Positions 1 through 8,911 are shown, counted from the stretch's first letter. The stretch is DNA of 64,000 bases from Maritimibacter sp. (GCA_002701395.1 NZVC01000059.1:23187-87186); one strand, 5' to 3'. Numbers and translations: made by a program. Notes: a model not told the origin generated them from the sequence alone.

Positions 1-309
1 CAGCATGACGGGGCGGCGATCGACCAGATCGCCAAGGTGATTCTTCGCAGCGTCGAAGATCGCGGCCGTCGCCGCCTTCCGCTTGTCCAGCGGACGGCCT
101 TCGCGCAGCCGGACAGAGATGTCGATGAACCCATTCCGGGGGTCACCATCGGCAATCGAGTAGATTTCACAACGGATTGCGCGAACGCGGACACCGGTTT
201 CGGGGAAGATCTCCTGTGCTGCGGCGCTGGCGCGCAGCACGTCGCAGAGGTCCGCCAGATCGACGTCCTCTTCCAAATTCGCGGAGTACTCCACGATGAT
301 ATGCGGCAT
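1..309 (-). CDS. hpaF: 5-carboxymethyl-2-hydroxymuconate isomerase, partial
   Basis: The gene runs off the left edge; 103 residues from the N-terminus are visible out of a usual 125-130. It starts MPHIIVEYS, with proline directly after the initiator Met as in the tautomerase superfamily, where this Pro is the catalytic base. The family isomerises 5-carboxymethyl-2-hydroxymuconate in the homoprotocatechuate (4-hydroxyphenylacetate) meta-cleavage pathway in the cytoplasm. A GGGAGGGAG ribosome site sits just upstream. It is divergent from a HpaR-type regulator across a palindromic operator, which supports the pathway assignment. The other pathway genes presumably lie left of the window. Confidence 0.85.
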   Translation of the reverse strand, partial: MPHIIVEYSANLEEDVDLADLCDVLRASAAAQEIFPETGVRVRAIRCEIYSIADGDPRNGFIDISVRLREGRPLDKRKAATAAIFDAAKNHLGDLVDRRPVML

Positions 310-326
310 CTCTCCCTCCCATTTCC

Positions 327-340
327 ATTAACGTGTTAAT
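327..340. promoter_or_regulatory. Putative HpaR/MarR operator palindrome
   Basis: ATTAAC-GT-GTTAAT is a perfect inverted repeat with a 2-nt centre. A wider, looser palindrome CCATTAA...TTAATGG (325-346) surrounds it. It lies 18 nt upstream of hpaF and just downstream of a possible hpaF -10 (TATACG on the minus strand, 353-358), a position suited to repression. MarR proteins bind such short palindromes as dimers; that HpaR binds here is inference. Confidence 0.6.
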
Positions 341-435
341 TAATGGCATGCACGTATAGAAGCAGATTTCCTTGACAGAATCCAATGGGTAATTTTCACT
401 GTGAAGCATCGAGTGCCCTTACGTAAACGAGTGTT

Positions 436-894
436 ATGAGTCTAGCTTCAGCCAGAAAAGATGTTCCACCCATGCGCGCTACGACACGATCCTTGCCGAT
501 CGCGCTGCTCAGGGCGCGAGAACGTGTCATGCAGCCCATCCGCTCCATTCTTGCCAAGGCCGAAGTGACGGAGGCGCAGTGGCGCGTTCTTCGCGTGCTG
601 AACGAGATCGGACCGACGGACGCAACAGAGATCGCGGGCGAAGCCTGCCTTCTCATGCCAAGCCTGACCCGCATTCTACAGGGTCTGGAAGAAAAAGGGC
701 TGACCTCTCGCCAGCCCCACCCCAGCGATGGGCGCAAGCAGCTGGTATCGATCACCGATGCCGGGCGGGCCTTGATCGACGCTCATGTCGAAGAGGCCAA
801 CAAGGTCTATGACGCGCTAGAGCGTGAAATGGGCTATGAAAAGGTCAGCACGCTGCTGGACCTTCTGAACGAACTTTCCCGACTGGACCGTTAG
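436..894 (+). CDS. hpaR: HpaR-like MarR family regulator
   Basis: This 152-residue MarR-type winged-helix protein has the N-terminal stretch RSLPIALLRARERVM typical of homoprotocatechuate operon repressors, then the helix-turn-helix and a wing with SDGRKQL at about residues 98-104. HpaR represses the catabolic operon until 4-hydroxyphenylacetate or homoprotocatechuate appears. It is divergent from hpaF, with the operator in between. An internal Met at 472 would give a 140-residue form; 436 is preferred because of a modest GAG-containing ribosome site. Transcription probably ends at the hairpin at 940-961 shared with the convergent gene. Confidence 0.82.
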   Translation: MSLASARKDVPPMRATTRSLPIALLRARERVMQPIRSILAKAEVTEAQWRVLRVLNEIGPTDATEIAGEACLLMPSLTRILQGLEEKGLTSRQPHPSDGRKQLVSITDAGRALIDAHVEEANKVYDALEREMGYEKVSTLLDLLNELSRLDR

Positions 895-935
895 ACGGAC
901 CGACAGGGCTTTGGGGGATGGGGATCCCTACAAAT

Positions 936-961
936 GAAAACCGCCCCGATGGCGGGGCGGT
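936..961 (-). terminator. Terminator hairpin between convergent genes
   Basis: ACCGCCCCG (940-948) pairs with CGGGGCGGT (953-961) around a 4-nt loop. On the minus strand the stem is followed by TTTCATTTG, so it suits termination of the SH3 gene; on the plus strand the tract is poor. Confidence 0.6.
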
Positions 962-1000
962 CCTTGCAGTGAAGCTGTGGGGGCTGGTTGCGTGTGGGGC

Positions 1001-1999
1001 TCAGGCCCCTTCGGCGCGTGCCAGATAGCGGGCGAAGACCCAGCCGGTCGTCTCGCCATCCTTGACGCGGACCGGAACCCAGCCGTTGCGCGTGTCGCCA
1101 ATCCGTTCGGCAAGGGCGCCCTTGGCAAGACCGGTTACGACCGCGTGACTGCTGGACGGGCCAGCCCGCATGTTCAGCGCGTTGGCGGTGACCTTGAACA
1201 GCTCGGCGTCGACGGCAGGGTCAGCGGGCTCTGCAACCTCTGTCACTTCGGGCGCGGCCTCGGGCTCGGGCTGGGGCTCGGCGTCGGGAGCGGCATAGCC
1301 GGAAATGGTCGCGATCACGATCGGGTCGCTGTTCGCGTTCATCACAAGGCTGCCGACTTCCTCGGTCGCCGGTGCCAGCGGGATCGAGCGGTCGTCGTCG
1401 GGCGCTTCGACGCTGGCAAGACTTTCGCCGGGCGCTTCAACTTCGGGGGCGGGATCGGCAGGCGCCTCGGAAACCACCGTCTCGGGGCTGTCGCCCTGAC
1501 CTTCCGGCATTTCCGCGGCCTCTGGCTGTGCGTCTGGGCCTTCGCCGGACGCATCGGGCATCGCCGGGAAGATGCCCAGCGCGGCGAAACGATCAAGACC
1601 GTCGTCTTCGGCAGGCTTTGCAGCATCGCCGGTCATCCGGACGCCGACCCCTCGGTCGTCGAAGAGGTGCGGCAGCAGACCGAACGGCACGGCACTGACC
1701 ATGCCAAGCGCCATATTGCCCGTGACCATGCCCGGCATCGCCCCGCGCGGGGTGTTCCCGGCGTCTGCGACGATCTCGGCTTTGGTGTCGACCGGCAGCA
1801 GCGCCTCGGGTGTCGACGCGGCGGCCGACCCTGACGGCACCTCGGCCGACGCAAGCGTCACGGTGTCGTCCATCGGTGGCAATGTCACCACATCGACGGG
1901 TTCGACCGGCTGCGCGGTCGCAGGTTCTTCGGACAGGGTGACGAACGGCAGCGTCACCGAGGCAGCAATAAGTATTCCGAAAAGCAGCAGGTAGCGCAT
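1001..1999 (-). CDS. Membrane-anchored or secreted SH3b-domain protein
   Basis: The protein has 332 residues. A hydrophobic N-terminus (MRYLLLFGILIAASVTLPF) acts as signal or anchor. A long acidic, Pro/Ala/Glu-rich linker with no recognisable fold follows. The last ~65 residues form a bacterial SH3 domain with the family signature ALNMRAGPSS and GWVPVRV...GWVFARYL. Such domains usually bind peptidoglycan or peptides in the cell envelope. The start at 1999 is chosen for the GGAGGG site just upstream; an in-frame extension to 2044 would bury the signal sequence. The true role is unknown. Confidence 0.75.
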   Translation of the reverse strand: MRYLLLFGILIAASVTLPFVTLSEEPATAQPVEPVDVVTLPPMDDTVTLASAEVPSGSAAASTPEALLPVDTKAEIVADAGNTPRGAMPGMVTGNMALGMVSAVPFGLLPHLFDDRGVGVRMTGDAAKPAEDDGLDRFAALGIFPAMPDASGEGPDAQPEAAEMPEGQGDSPETVVSEAPADPAPEVEAPGESLASVEAPDDDRSIPLAPATEEVGSLVMNANSDPIVIATISGYAAPDAEPQPEPEAAPEVTEVAEPADPAVDAELFKVTANALNMRAGPSSSHAVVTGLAKGALAERIGDTRNGWVPVRVKDGETTGWVFARYLARAEGA

Positions 2000-2087
2000 A
2001 GTGCCCTCCAGGACGGTTTCCCCGGCCCGAACATAACCGCGCAATTTTGGTTAAAGCGTGGCAAGCTCGGGCCGGTACCGTGCCGGA

Positions 2088-3485
2088 TCAGGCCGATTTG
2101 AACAGGCCGTCGGCCTTCGCGCCTTCGTAGGCTTCGTCGATGGATTTCAACGCCCGTTCGACCATCGCGTCGATCTCTTCGGGGGTAATCACCAGCGGCG
2201 GGCACACGATCATCCGGTCGCCGACGTGGCGCATGATGACGCCGTTGGCGAAACAGCGTTCGCGCACGCGCAGACCTATGGTGCCGACCGGGGCCTCGAA
2301 TTTGGCGCGGGCGTCTTTGTCGGGCGACAGCTGCAGACCGCCCAACATCCCGAAGGTGCGCGGATCGGCGACCATCGGGTGCTCGCCCAGCGTGGCGAAC
2401 TTCTCGGCCAGCGCGGGGGCGGCGATGTCACGGACATGCTGCAGCACGCCTTCCTCGTCCAGCAGGCGCACGTTCTCAAGCGCGACGGCACAGGCGACGG
2501 GGTGACCCGAGTAGGTATAGCCGTGGTTAAAGTCGCCCGCCGCGTTCACAACGGCCGCCACATCCTTGTGGACGATCGAGCCGCCGACCGGCTGGTAACC
2601 CGAGGTGACGCCCTTGGCGAAGGTCATGATGTCGGGCCGGATGTTCATCGCTTGGCAGCCGAACCATTCGCCGGTGCGCCCGAAGCCGCAGATCACCTCG
2701 TCCGCGATCAGCAGGATATCATGCGCGTCGCAAATACGCTGGATCTCGGGCCAGTAGGTTTCCGGCGGGATGATCACGCCCCCTGCCCCTTGGATCGGTT
2801 CCGCGATGAAGGCCGCGACGTTGTCTTCGCCCAGTTCGGCGATCTTGTCTTCCAGCTGGCGCGCACGGGCGAGGCCGAATTCCTCGGGGCTGGTGTCGCC
2901 GCCTTCGGCCCACCAGTGCGGCTGGTCGATGTGGGTGATGTCCGGGATCGGCAGGCCCCCCTGCGCGTGCATCGCCGACATCCCGCCAAGGCTGGCGCCA
3001 CCCATCGTGGACCCGTGATAGCCGTTCTTGCGCGAGATGATGATCTTCTTCGACGGTTTGCCCATCGCGTGCCAGTAGTGGCGGACAAGGCGGATGTTGG
3101 TGTCGTTCGCCTCGGACCCGGAGGACGAGAAGAAGACGTGGTCCAGCCCTTCCGGCGCAAGCTCGGCGATGCGGGCGGCCAACGACAGCGCGGGCACGGT
3201 CGTGGTCTGGAAGAAGGTGTTGTAGTACGGCAGTTCGCGCATCTGGCGCGCGGCCACTTCGGCCAGTTCCGACCGGCCATAGCCGAGGTTCACGCACCAC
3301 AGACCGGACATGCCATCAAGGATCTCGACGCCGTCGCTGTCCTTCAGGAAAACGCCCTTCGCGCTGGTGATGACACGGGCCCCCTTCTTCGCCAGCGCGT
3401 CGCCGTGCGTGAAGGGGTGCATGTGGTGCGCGGCGTCAAGCGCCTGCAGCTCTGCCGTCGGCAGGTGATTCTGGATCGTGGTCAT
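2088..3485 (-). CDS. Class III PLP aminotransferase (putrescine/polyamine type)
   Basis: This 465-residue omega-aminotransferase carries SSSGSEANDTNIRL (PLP phosphate and substrate region), ADEVICGFGRTG with the cofactor-binding Asp, and FAKGVTSGYQP with the Schiff-base lysine. The closest named class is putrescine/taurine/beta-alanine:pyruvate transaminase (SpuC-like), which moves the terminal amino group of an omega-amine to pyruvate. The polyamine transporter and glutamylputrescine synthetase nearby make a polyamine substrate likely but not proven. Start 3485 (MTTIQNHLPTAELQ) matches the usual family N-terminus; an upstream start at 3563 would add 26 residues. Confidence 0.85.
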   Translation of the reverse strand: MTTIQNHLPTAELQALDAAHHMHPFTHGDALAKKGARVITSAKGVFLKDSDGVEILDGMSGLWCVNLGYGRSELAEVAARQMRELPYYNTFFQTTTVPALSLAARIAELAPEGLDHVFFSSSGSEANDTNIRLVRHYWHAMGKPSKKIIISRKNGYHGSTMGGASLGGMSAMHAQGGLPIPDITHIDQPHWWAEGGDTSPEEFGLARARQLEDKIAELGEDNVAAFIAEPIQGAGGVIIPPETYWPEIQRICDAHDILLIADEVICGFGRTGEWFGCQAMNIRPDIMTFAKGVTSGYQPVGGSIVHKDVAAVVNAAGDFNHGYTYSGHPVACAVALENVRLLDEEGVLQHVRDIAAPALAEKFATLGEHPMVADPRTFGMLGGLQLSPDKDARAKFEAPVGTIGLRVRERCFANGVIMRHVGDRMIVCPPLVITPEEIDAMVERALKSIDEAYEGAKADGLFKSA

Positions 3486-3579
3486 GTCGGGAACCTCGGG
3501 ATAGAGTACGCCGCGCACGATATTATCCTGCGCGGCGCGGTCAATCTCCGAAACGCTGGGCATTGGACCGGTCCGCCCG

Positions 3580-4557
3580 TTACGCAGCGGCCGGACGCGT
3601 CATCCGGCTGTCCAGCGTCAGGACCACGGCGCCGGTCTTGTGCCGCGTCTCGACCCGACGGTGCGCATCGGCGACCTGTTCCAACGCGAACCGGCTGTCG
3701 ATGACGGCCCGCACCGAGCCATCGGCCAGCATGTCGGCAAGCTGCGCCATGGACTCGCGCGTCTCGGACGTGACGCCGACGCGGATGCGCTTGGTGAACA
3801 GGCCACGCAGCACGTCCCGCAGACCGAACTCCAGCGGGGCGAACCGGCCGTTCGGCGACAGGATTTTCCGCACCCCGCGCCATGTCAGAACGCCAGCCGT
3901 GTCCAGCACCATGTCGAACCGGTCGCTGCCCCGGGTCACGTCGGTGTCGCGGTAGTCTATGGCGCGGGCGGCGCCTAGATCGCGGACAAGCCCGTGCAGG
4001 TCCGACCGGGCCAGCGCAGTCACCTCGGCCCCCATCGCGGTGGCGATCTGCACGGCATAGGCACCGACCCCGCCGGTCGCCCCGGCGATCAGCACGCGGT
4101 CGCCGCGCTGTACGTGCGCGATGTCCCGCAGGTAGCCCAGCGCGGCCAAGGCGCCGAACGGCACGGCGGCGGCCTCGTCAAAGCCAAGCCCCTCGGGCAT
4201 CGCGGCGACGGCGCCGTCGGCGTCCACCACAAGGTATTCGGCATGGGCGCCGCCCTTGGCGGTTCCGAACACGGCGTCGCCCAGACGGAACCGGGTGACC
4301 CCGGTGCCAAGCCCGACAACCCGCCCGGCGAAGTCATGCCCGCCGACGGGGTGGCGCGGGCGGAACAGCCCGAACATCAGGCGGGCGGGCAGCTTGAAGG
4401 CCGGGAAATCCGCCGCGCGGATGCGCCAGTCGGCCGAGGTGACGCCAGAGGCGGCGACCTGAACAAGGATCTGGCCGGGCCCGGCGTCGGGGCGGGGCAG
4501 CGTTTCGATGGAAAGAACGTCGGCGGGGCCGTAGCGGCGGTGAGTTGCAGCTTGCAT
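3580..4557 (-). CDS. MDR-family NAD(P)-dependent oxidoreductase
   Basis: This 325-residue medium-chain dehydrogenase/reductase has a GroES-like N-terminal domain and a Rossmann domain with GATGGVGAYAVQIA for NAD(P) binding. The cysteine ligands of zinc alcohol dehydrogenases are not evident, so it is more like quinone oxidoreductases or enoyl reductases. AAGGAG precedes the ATG at 4557. It is transcribed divergently from a LysR gene, which probably controls it. On the minus strand TTGGTC and TGCATA with a 17-nt spacer form a plausible promoter, and a 20-bp inverted repeat lies between that -10 and the ribosome site. Substrate unknown. Confidence 0.8.
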   Translation of the reverse strand: MQAATHRRYGPADVLSIETLPRPDAGPGQILVQVAASGVTSADWRIRAADFPAFKLPARLMFGLFRPRHPVGGHDFAGRVVGLGTGVTRFRLGDAVFGTAKGGAHAEYLVVDADGAVAAMPEGLGFDEAAAVPFGALAALGYLRDIAHVQRGDRVLIAGATGGVGAYAVQIATAMGAEVTALARSDLHGLVRDLGAARAIDYRDTDVTRGSDRFDMVLDTAGVLTWRGVRKILSPNGRFAPLEFGLRDVLRGLFTKRIRVGVTSETRESMAQLADMLADGSVRAVIDSRFALEQVADAHRRVETRHKTGAVVLTLDSRMTRPAAA

Positions 4558-4571
4558 GGTGTGTCTCCTTT

Positions 4572-4591
4572 GTATCTGCCACAACAGATAC
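4572..4591. promoter_or_regulatory. Inverted repeat between divergent MDR and LysR genes
   Basis: GTATCTG-CCACAA-CAGATAC is a perfect repeat with 7-bp arms. It sits where the transcription start of the oxidoreductase is expected. LysR regulators bind dyads of about this size in divergent intergenic regions. A second short palindrome, TATGCATA, is at 4605-4612. Confidence 0.5.
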
Positions 4592-4648
4592 CTATGCAAT
4601 GCCGTATGCATAATTGACCAATATCGCCTCTCTGATATGCGTATCTGC

Positions 4649-5539
4649 ATGGACTGGCGGTCTGTAAAATTTGACTGGAACCGCGCGCGGGCCTTCTTGG
4701 TCACCGCCGAAGAAGGCTCTTTGTCCGCCGCCGCGCGGGCGCTGGGGATGGCGCAGCCGACCCTTGGCCGACAGGTCAGCGCGCTGGAGGCAGAGCTGGG
4801 CCTTGCCCTGTTCGAACGTGCGGCGCACGGGCTGGTGCTGACCCCGTCAGGTCTGGAACTGCTGGACCACGTCCGCGCGATGGGAGAGGCGGCAGGACGC
4901 ATGTCGCTGGCCGCAGGCGGGCGTTCGCAAGAGATCGAGGGCACGATCTGCATCTCGGCCTCTGAACTGTACGCCGCGCACCTGCTTCCGCCGATCGTCG
5001 CCCAACTGCGGCAGCAGGCCCCCGGCATCGAGGTCGAGATCGTCGCGTCCAACGCGGCGGCGGACCTGCGCCGGCGCGAGGCCGATATCGCGCTGCGCAA
5101 CTTCCGCCCCGAGCAGCCGGATCTTGTCGCCCGCAGGCTGCGCGACGACCACGCGTGGCTGTACGCCACGCCAGAGTATCTAAAGCGGATCGGCAATCCC
5201 ACGCGCCCCGAACACCTGTCGAAGGCCGAGTTCGTCGGCTTCGACACCGGTCCCGCGCTTCTGCGGGCGCTGAACGCGCTTGGCCTTGATCTTTCGCCCG
5301 CGAACATCGCCGTGACATGCGCCAGCCAACTGGTTCAATGGCACCTTGTCCGCGCCGGAACCGGCATCGGCCTGTTCCCCGAAACGTTGGGCGCAACCGA
5401 TCCCGGAATTTGCCGCGTTCCGGTCGATCTGCCGCCGCTGGATGTGCCTCTTTGGCTGACAGCGCACAGAGAACTGAACACCAGCCGCAGGGTGCGCTTG
5501 GTTTTTGACCTGATTGCGAACGCCCTCTCGCGATCCTGA
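4649..5539 (+). CDS. LysR family transcriptional regulator
   Basis: This 296-residue protein has an N-terminal winged helix (FLVTAEEGSLSAAARALGMA, then QPTLGRQVSALEAELG) and a C-terminal periplasmic-binding-protein-like effector domain from about residue 90. Divergent placement suggests control of the oxidoreductase gene and of itself. Start 4649 (MDWRSVKFDWNRARAF) is chosen by family likeness; 4637 is the alternative. Neither has a ribosome site. TTGACC (4614-4619) and TATGCG (4636-4641) with a 16-nt spacer would place the transcript start at the ATG, so the mRNA may be leaderless. Confidence 0.85.
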   Translation: MDWRSVKFDWNRARAFLVTAEEGSLSAAARALGMAQPTLGRQVSALEAELGLALFERAAHGLVLTPSGLELLDHVRAMGEAAGRMSLAAGGRSQEIEGTICISASELYAAHLLPPIVAQLRQQAPGIEVEIVASNAAADLRRREADIALRNFRPEQPDLVARRLRDDHAWLYATPEYLKRIGNPTRPEHLSKAEFVGFDTGPALLRALNALGLDLSPANIAVTCASQLVQWHLVRAGTGIGLFPETLGATDPGICRVPVDLPPLDVPLWLTAHRELNTSRRVRLVFDLIANALSRS

Positions 5540-5646
5540 CATTGCCCCCCGCGCTTGGACAATCCCCATTGCGGGGGACCGGGTTATCCGTTCAAATGCC
5601 CAATCGAAGGAGTTGCGACTCTTTCCCACAATTGGGGAGTACACTT

Positions 5647-6729
5647 ATGAAAACGGAAATCGCCGCCCTGGTCGCCGCCACTCTGGCAGCCACGGCCGCC
5701 ACCGCCGACGAGGTCCGGGTCTATAACTGGTCCGACTACATCGACGAAGAGCTGCTGACGAAATTCGAGGAAGAAACCGGAATCGACCTGATCTACGACG
5801 TGTTCGACTCGAACGAGGTTCTGGAAACCAAGATGCTGGCCGGTGGCTCGGGCTATGACATCGTGGTTCCGACCGGTTCGTTCCTGCAGCGCCAGATCCA
5901 AGCCGGTGCGTTCCAGCCGCTGGACTTCGAACAGCTGCCGAACGCCGAGAACCTGTGGGGCACCATCAAGGAACGGACCGACAAGTACGATCCGGGCAAC
6001 GAATACTCGATCAACTACATGTGGGGCACCACCGGTATCGGCGCCGACATGACCGCCGTCACCGAAGTTCTGGGCGAGGACGCCCCGGTCGACAGCCTCG
6101 CGCTGATCTTCGACCCGGCGAACATGGAAAAGCTGGCCGAATGCGGCGTGCATTTCCTTGATGCCCCGACCGAGGTGATCCCGGCCGCGCTGAAATACCT
6201 GGGCGAAGACCCGGACAGCAAGGACCCCGAGGTCATCGCGAAGGCGGAAGAAGTGCTGCTGGGCGTCCGGCCGTACATCCAGAAGTTCCACTCGTCCGAA
6301 TACATCAACGCACTGGCCAACGGCGAGATCTGCGTTGCGTTCGGCTGGTCCGGTGACGTTCTGCAGGCGCGCGACCGCGCGGCCGAGGCCGACAACGGCG
6401 TCGAGATCGTCTACAACGCGCCGAAGGAAGGCGCGCTGATGTGGTTCGACCAGATGGCGATCCCGGTGGACGCTCCGAACCCCGAGGGCGCACACACGTT
6501 CCTGAACTTCATCATGGATGCTCAGAACATGGCTGCGGCCTCGAACTACGTCTACTACGCCAACGGCAACGAGGCGTCGCAGGAGTTCCTGATCGAGGAC
6601 GTGATCGGCGACTCGGCGATCTATCCGGACGAGGCGACGCTGGACAACCTGTACACCTTCACGCCCTATCCGCCGCAGGTGCAGCGCACCGTGACCCGGC
6701 TGTGGACCAAGGTGAAATCGGGCACCTGA
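5647..6729 (+). CDS. potF: Polyamine ABC transporter substrate-binding protein
   Basis: The protein has 360 residues with a short Sec signal peptide (MKTEIAALVAATLAATAATA) and the PotD/PotF fold, recognised by VRVYNWSDYIDEELLTKF, YDVFDSNEVLETKMLAGG and SGYDIVVPTG. It captures putrescine or spermidine in the periplasm and hands it to the permeases encoded downstream. GGGGAG lies 7-8 nt before the ATG at 5647. It is first of a five-gene polyamine operon. The 160 bp before the next gene hold two GC hairpins (6753-6778 and 6810-6827), which may protect the abundant binding-protein mRNA. A weak stem at 5546-5577 separates it from the LysR gene. Confidence 0.9.
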   Translation: MKTEIAALVAATLAATAATADEVRVYNWSDYIDEELLTKFEEETGIDLIYDVFDSNEVLETKMLAGGSGYDIVVPTGSFLQRQIQAGAFQPLDFEQLPNAENLWGTIKERTDKYDPGNEYSINYMWGTTGIGADMTAVTEVLGEDAPVDSLALIFDPANMEKLAECGVHFLDAPTEVIPAALKYLGEDPDSKDPEVIAKAEEVLLGVRPYIQKFHSSEYINALANGEICVAFGWSGDVLQARDRAAEADNGVEIVYNAPKEGALMWFDQMAIPVDAPNPEGAHTFLNFIMDAQNMAAASNYVYYANGNEASQEFLIEDVIGDSAIYPDEATLDNLYTFTPYPPQVQRTVTRLWTKVKSGT

Positions 6730-6752
6730 GCTTGCCCGAGCTGACACAGAAC

Positions 6753-6827
6753 GCGGCGGCCCGGACACGGACCGCCGCACCCTGCGAGACGGGACGCGTC
6801 TTCCCATCAGAGGGCGCGAGCCCTCTC
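6753..6827 (+). promoter_or_regulatory. Two hairpins between potF and potG
   Basis: GCGGCGG (6753-6759) pairs with CCGCCGC (6772-6778), and AGAGGGC (6810-6816) pairs with GCCCTCT (6821-6827) around GCGA. Neither is followed by a T-tract. In binding-protein transport operons such stems stabilise the upstream mRNA and lower expression downstream; here that is inference. Confidence 0.45.
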
Positions 6828-6889
6828 GGGACAGTGCGCGCACCCGCTTCGTTTCCCACCACGCCCCCGTTGCTGCTGGAAACCCGCGC

Positions 6890-8014
6890 ATGAGCTCTCA
6901 GACCGTCTTCGCCCCTTGGAAAGACCCGACCCAGAAACCGCTGATCCGCTTTCAGGGCGTGACCAAGCGGTTCGGAGACTTCACGGCCGTCGACAACATC
7001 GACCTCGACATCTACACCCGTGAATTCTTTGCCCTTCTCGGCCCGTCGGGCTGCGGCAAGACCACGCTGATGCGGATGCTCGCCGGATTCGAGACGCCGA
7101 CCGAAGGCACCATCCTTCTGGACGGTCAGGACATGGCGCCGGTGCCGCCGAACAAGCGGTCGACCAACATGATGTTCCAGTCCTACGCGCTGTTCCCGCA
7201 CCTTTCCGTGCGTGACAACATCGCCTTCGGGCTGAAGCGCGAGGGCAAGCCCAAGGACGAGATCCACGCCCGCGTGGAAGAGATGCTGCGCCTTGTGCAG
7301 CTTCAGAAATTCGCGACCCGCAAGCCGCACCAGATTTCCGGCGGCCAAAGACAGCGCGTGGCGCTGGCTCGGTCGCTGGCGAAGGCGCCGAAGCTGCTGC
7401 TGCTGGACGAACCGCTGGGCGCGCTGGACAAGAAACTGCGCGAGGAAACGCAGTTCGAACTGATGGACATTCAGGAAAAGACCGGCACCACCTTCGTGAT
7501 CGTGACCCACGATCAGGAAGAGGCGATGACCGTCGCCAGCCGTGTCGCCGTGATGGACGCAGGGCAACTGAAACAGGTCGCCACCCCGCCGCAGATCTAC
7601 GAGAACCCGAACTCGGTCTACGTGGCGGACTTCATCGGCGAGGTCACCATCATCGAAGGCACGGTCCGCAAGGACGGCGAGGTCTACGCGATGGACTGGG
7701 CCGAGGGACAGCCGCCGATCCGCATCCGGTCCGCGCTGGACCTGCCCGACGGCAGCCGCGGCTATGTCGCCGTGCGCCCCGAGAAGGTCGAGATCCATAT
7801 GCAGAAGCCCGAGGACGACAACGTGCTGCGCGGCAAGATCATCGACATCGGGTATCTGGGGAACCTGTCGACCTATCACGTCGAACTGGCCAACGGTCAG
7901 ATCATCCGCGCCCAGAACTTTAACACCGAGCGGTCGACCCGCCAGACCTTCACTTGGGAAGACGAGGTCTGGGTGAACTTCACCACCGCCTGCGGCGTCC
8001 TGCTGGAGTCCTGA
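6890..8014 (+). CDS. potG: Polyamine ABC transporter ATP-binding protein
   Basis: The protein has 374 residues. It has Walker A (GPSGCGKTT), Q-loop (MFQSYALFPHLSV), the ABC signature ISGGQRQRVALAR, Walker B (LLLLDEPLGALD) and the H-loop histidine in VTHDQEEAM, followed by a C-terminal TOBE regulatory domain from about residue 285. As a dimer it powers polyamine import on the cytoplasmic face. The next gene starts one base after its stop codon, so the two are translationally coupled. Length and motifs match PotG/PotA; the substrate is inferred from potF and the downstream glutamine-synthetase-like gene. Confidence 0.9.
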   Translation: MSSQTVFAPWKDPTQKPLIRFQGVTKRFGDFTAVDNIDLDIYTREFFALLGPSGCGKTTLMRMLAGFETPTEGTILLDGQDMAPVPPNKRSTNMMFQSYALFPHLSVRDNIAFGLKREGKPKDEIHARVEEMLRLVQLQKFATRKPHQISGGQRQRVALARSLAKAPKLLLLDEPLGALDKKLREETQFELMDIQEKTGTTFVIVTHDQEEAMTVASRVAVMDAGQLKQVATPPQIYENPNSVYVADFIGEVTIIEGTVRKDGEVYAMDWAEGQPPIRIRSALDLPDGSRGYVAVRPEKVEIHMQKPEDDNVLRGKIIDIGYLGNLSTYHVELANGQIIRAQNFNTERSTRQTFTWEDEVWVNFTTACGVLLES

Positions 8015-8015
8015 G

Positions 8016-8906
8016 ATGCGCCGTTTCGCCCTGATCGCCCTGCCCTACGCCTGGCTTTTGGCGCTGTTCCTGGTGCCGTTCATCATCGTCCTGAAGATCT
8101 CGCTGTCGGACTACGCGGTCTCGATCCCGCCCTACACGCCGCTGCTGGACCTGTCGGCGGGCTGGGAGGGCGTGAAGCGGTTCTTCTCGCAGCTGGACTT
8201 CGACAACTTCCTGTTCCTGACGACGGACGACCTGTACTGGAAGGCCTACCTTTCCTCGCTGAAGATCGCGGTGATCGCGACCATCCTGACGCTGCTGGTG
8301 GGCTTCCCCATCGCCTATGGCATGGCGCGGGCCGAGGAAAGCTGGCGGCCGATGCTGCTGATGCTGGTGATCCTGCCGTTCTGGACCTCTTTCCTGATCC
8401 GCGTCTATTCGTGGATGGGGATTCTCAGTCAGGACGGGTATCTGAACCAGCTTCTGCTGGGGCTTGGGCTGATCTCGGAACCGCTGCGCATCCTCAACAC
8501 CAACGCGGCGGTCTATATCGGGATCGTGTACACCTACCTGCCGTTCATGGTGCTGCCGATCTATGCCACGCTGGAAAAGCTGGACAATTCGCTGCTGGAA
8601 GCAGCCGAGGATCTTGGCTGCTCGCGCACATCGGCCTTCTGGCTGGTGACGATCCCGCTGTCGATCCCCGGCATCGTGGCAGGCTGTTTTCTGGTGTTCA
8701 TCCCAACCATCGGCGAGTTCGTGATCCCGTCGCTTCTGGGCGGCTCCGAGACGCTGATGATCGGCAAGGTGCTGTGGGACGAGTTCTTCTCGAACCGCGA
8801 CTGGCCGCTGGCCTCTGCCGTTGCCGTCATCCTTCTGCTGATCCTTGTGATCCCCATCGTGCTGTTCCAGCGCAACGAGCAGAAACAGCGGGAGTCCGAG
8901 GGATGA
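8016..8906 (+). CDS. potH: Polyamine ABC transporter permease
   Basis: This 296-residue inner-membrane protein has about six transmembrane segments and an EAA-type loop (LEAAEDLGCSRTSAFWLVTIPLS split across residues 190-213) that docks with the ATPase. It resembles PotB/PotH and would form half of the translocation channel with the next permease. It begins one base after the ATPase gene. The 109 bp between it and the second permease are unusual for such an operon because they hold two 22-bp palindromes. Confidence 0.88.
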   Translation: MRRFALIALPYAWLLALFLVPFIIVLKISLSDYAVSIPPYTPLLDLSAGWEGVKRFFSQLDFDNFLFLTTDDLYWKAYLSSLKIAVIATILTLLVGFPIAYGMARAEESWRPMLLMLVILPFWTSFLIRVYSWMGILSQDGYLNQLLLGLGLISEPLRILNTNAAVYIGIVYTYLPFMVLPIYATLEKLDNSLLEAAEDLGCSRTSAFWLVTIPLSIPGIVAGCFLVFIPTIGEFVIPSLLGGSETLMIGKVLWDEFFSNRDWPLASAVAVILLLILVIPIVLFQRNEQKQRESEG

Positions 8907-8911
8907 GGGAT

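Noticed and set aside
328..343. TTAA-rich sequence as a CtrA site
   Set aside because: CtrA needs TTAA-N7-TTAA; spacings here are 4 and 8.
2058..3704. Long plus-strand reading frame opposite the aminotransferase
   Set aside because: It mirrors the aminotransferase codons, is His/Arg/Gly-rich and has no domain; an antisense shadow in GC-rich DNA.
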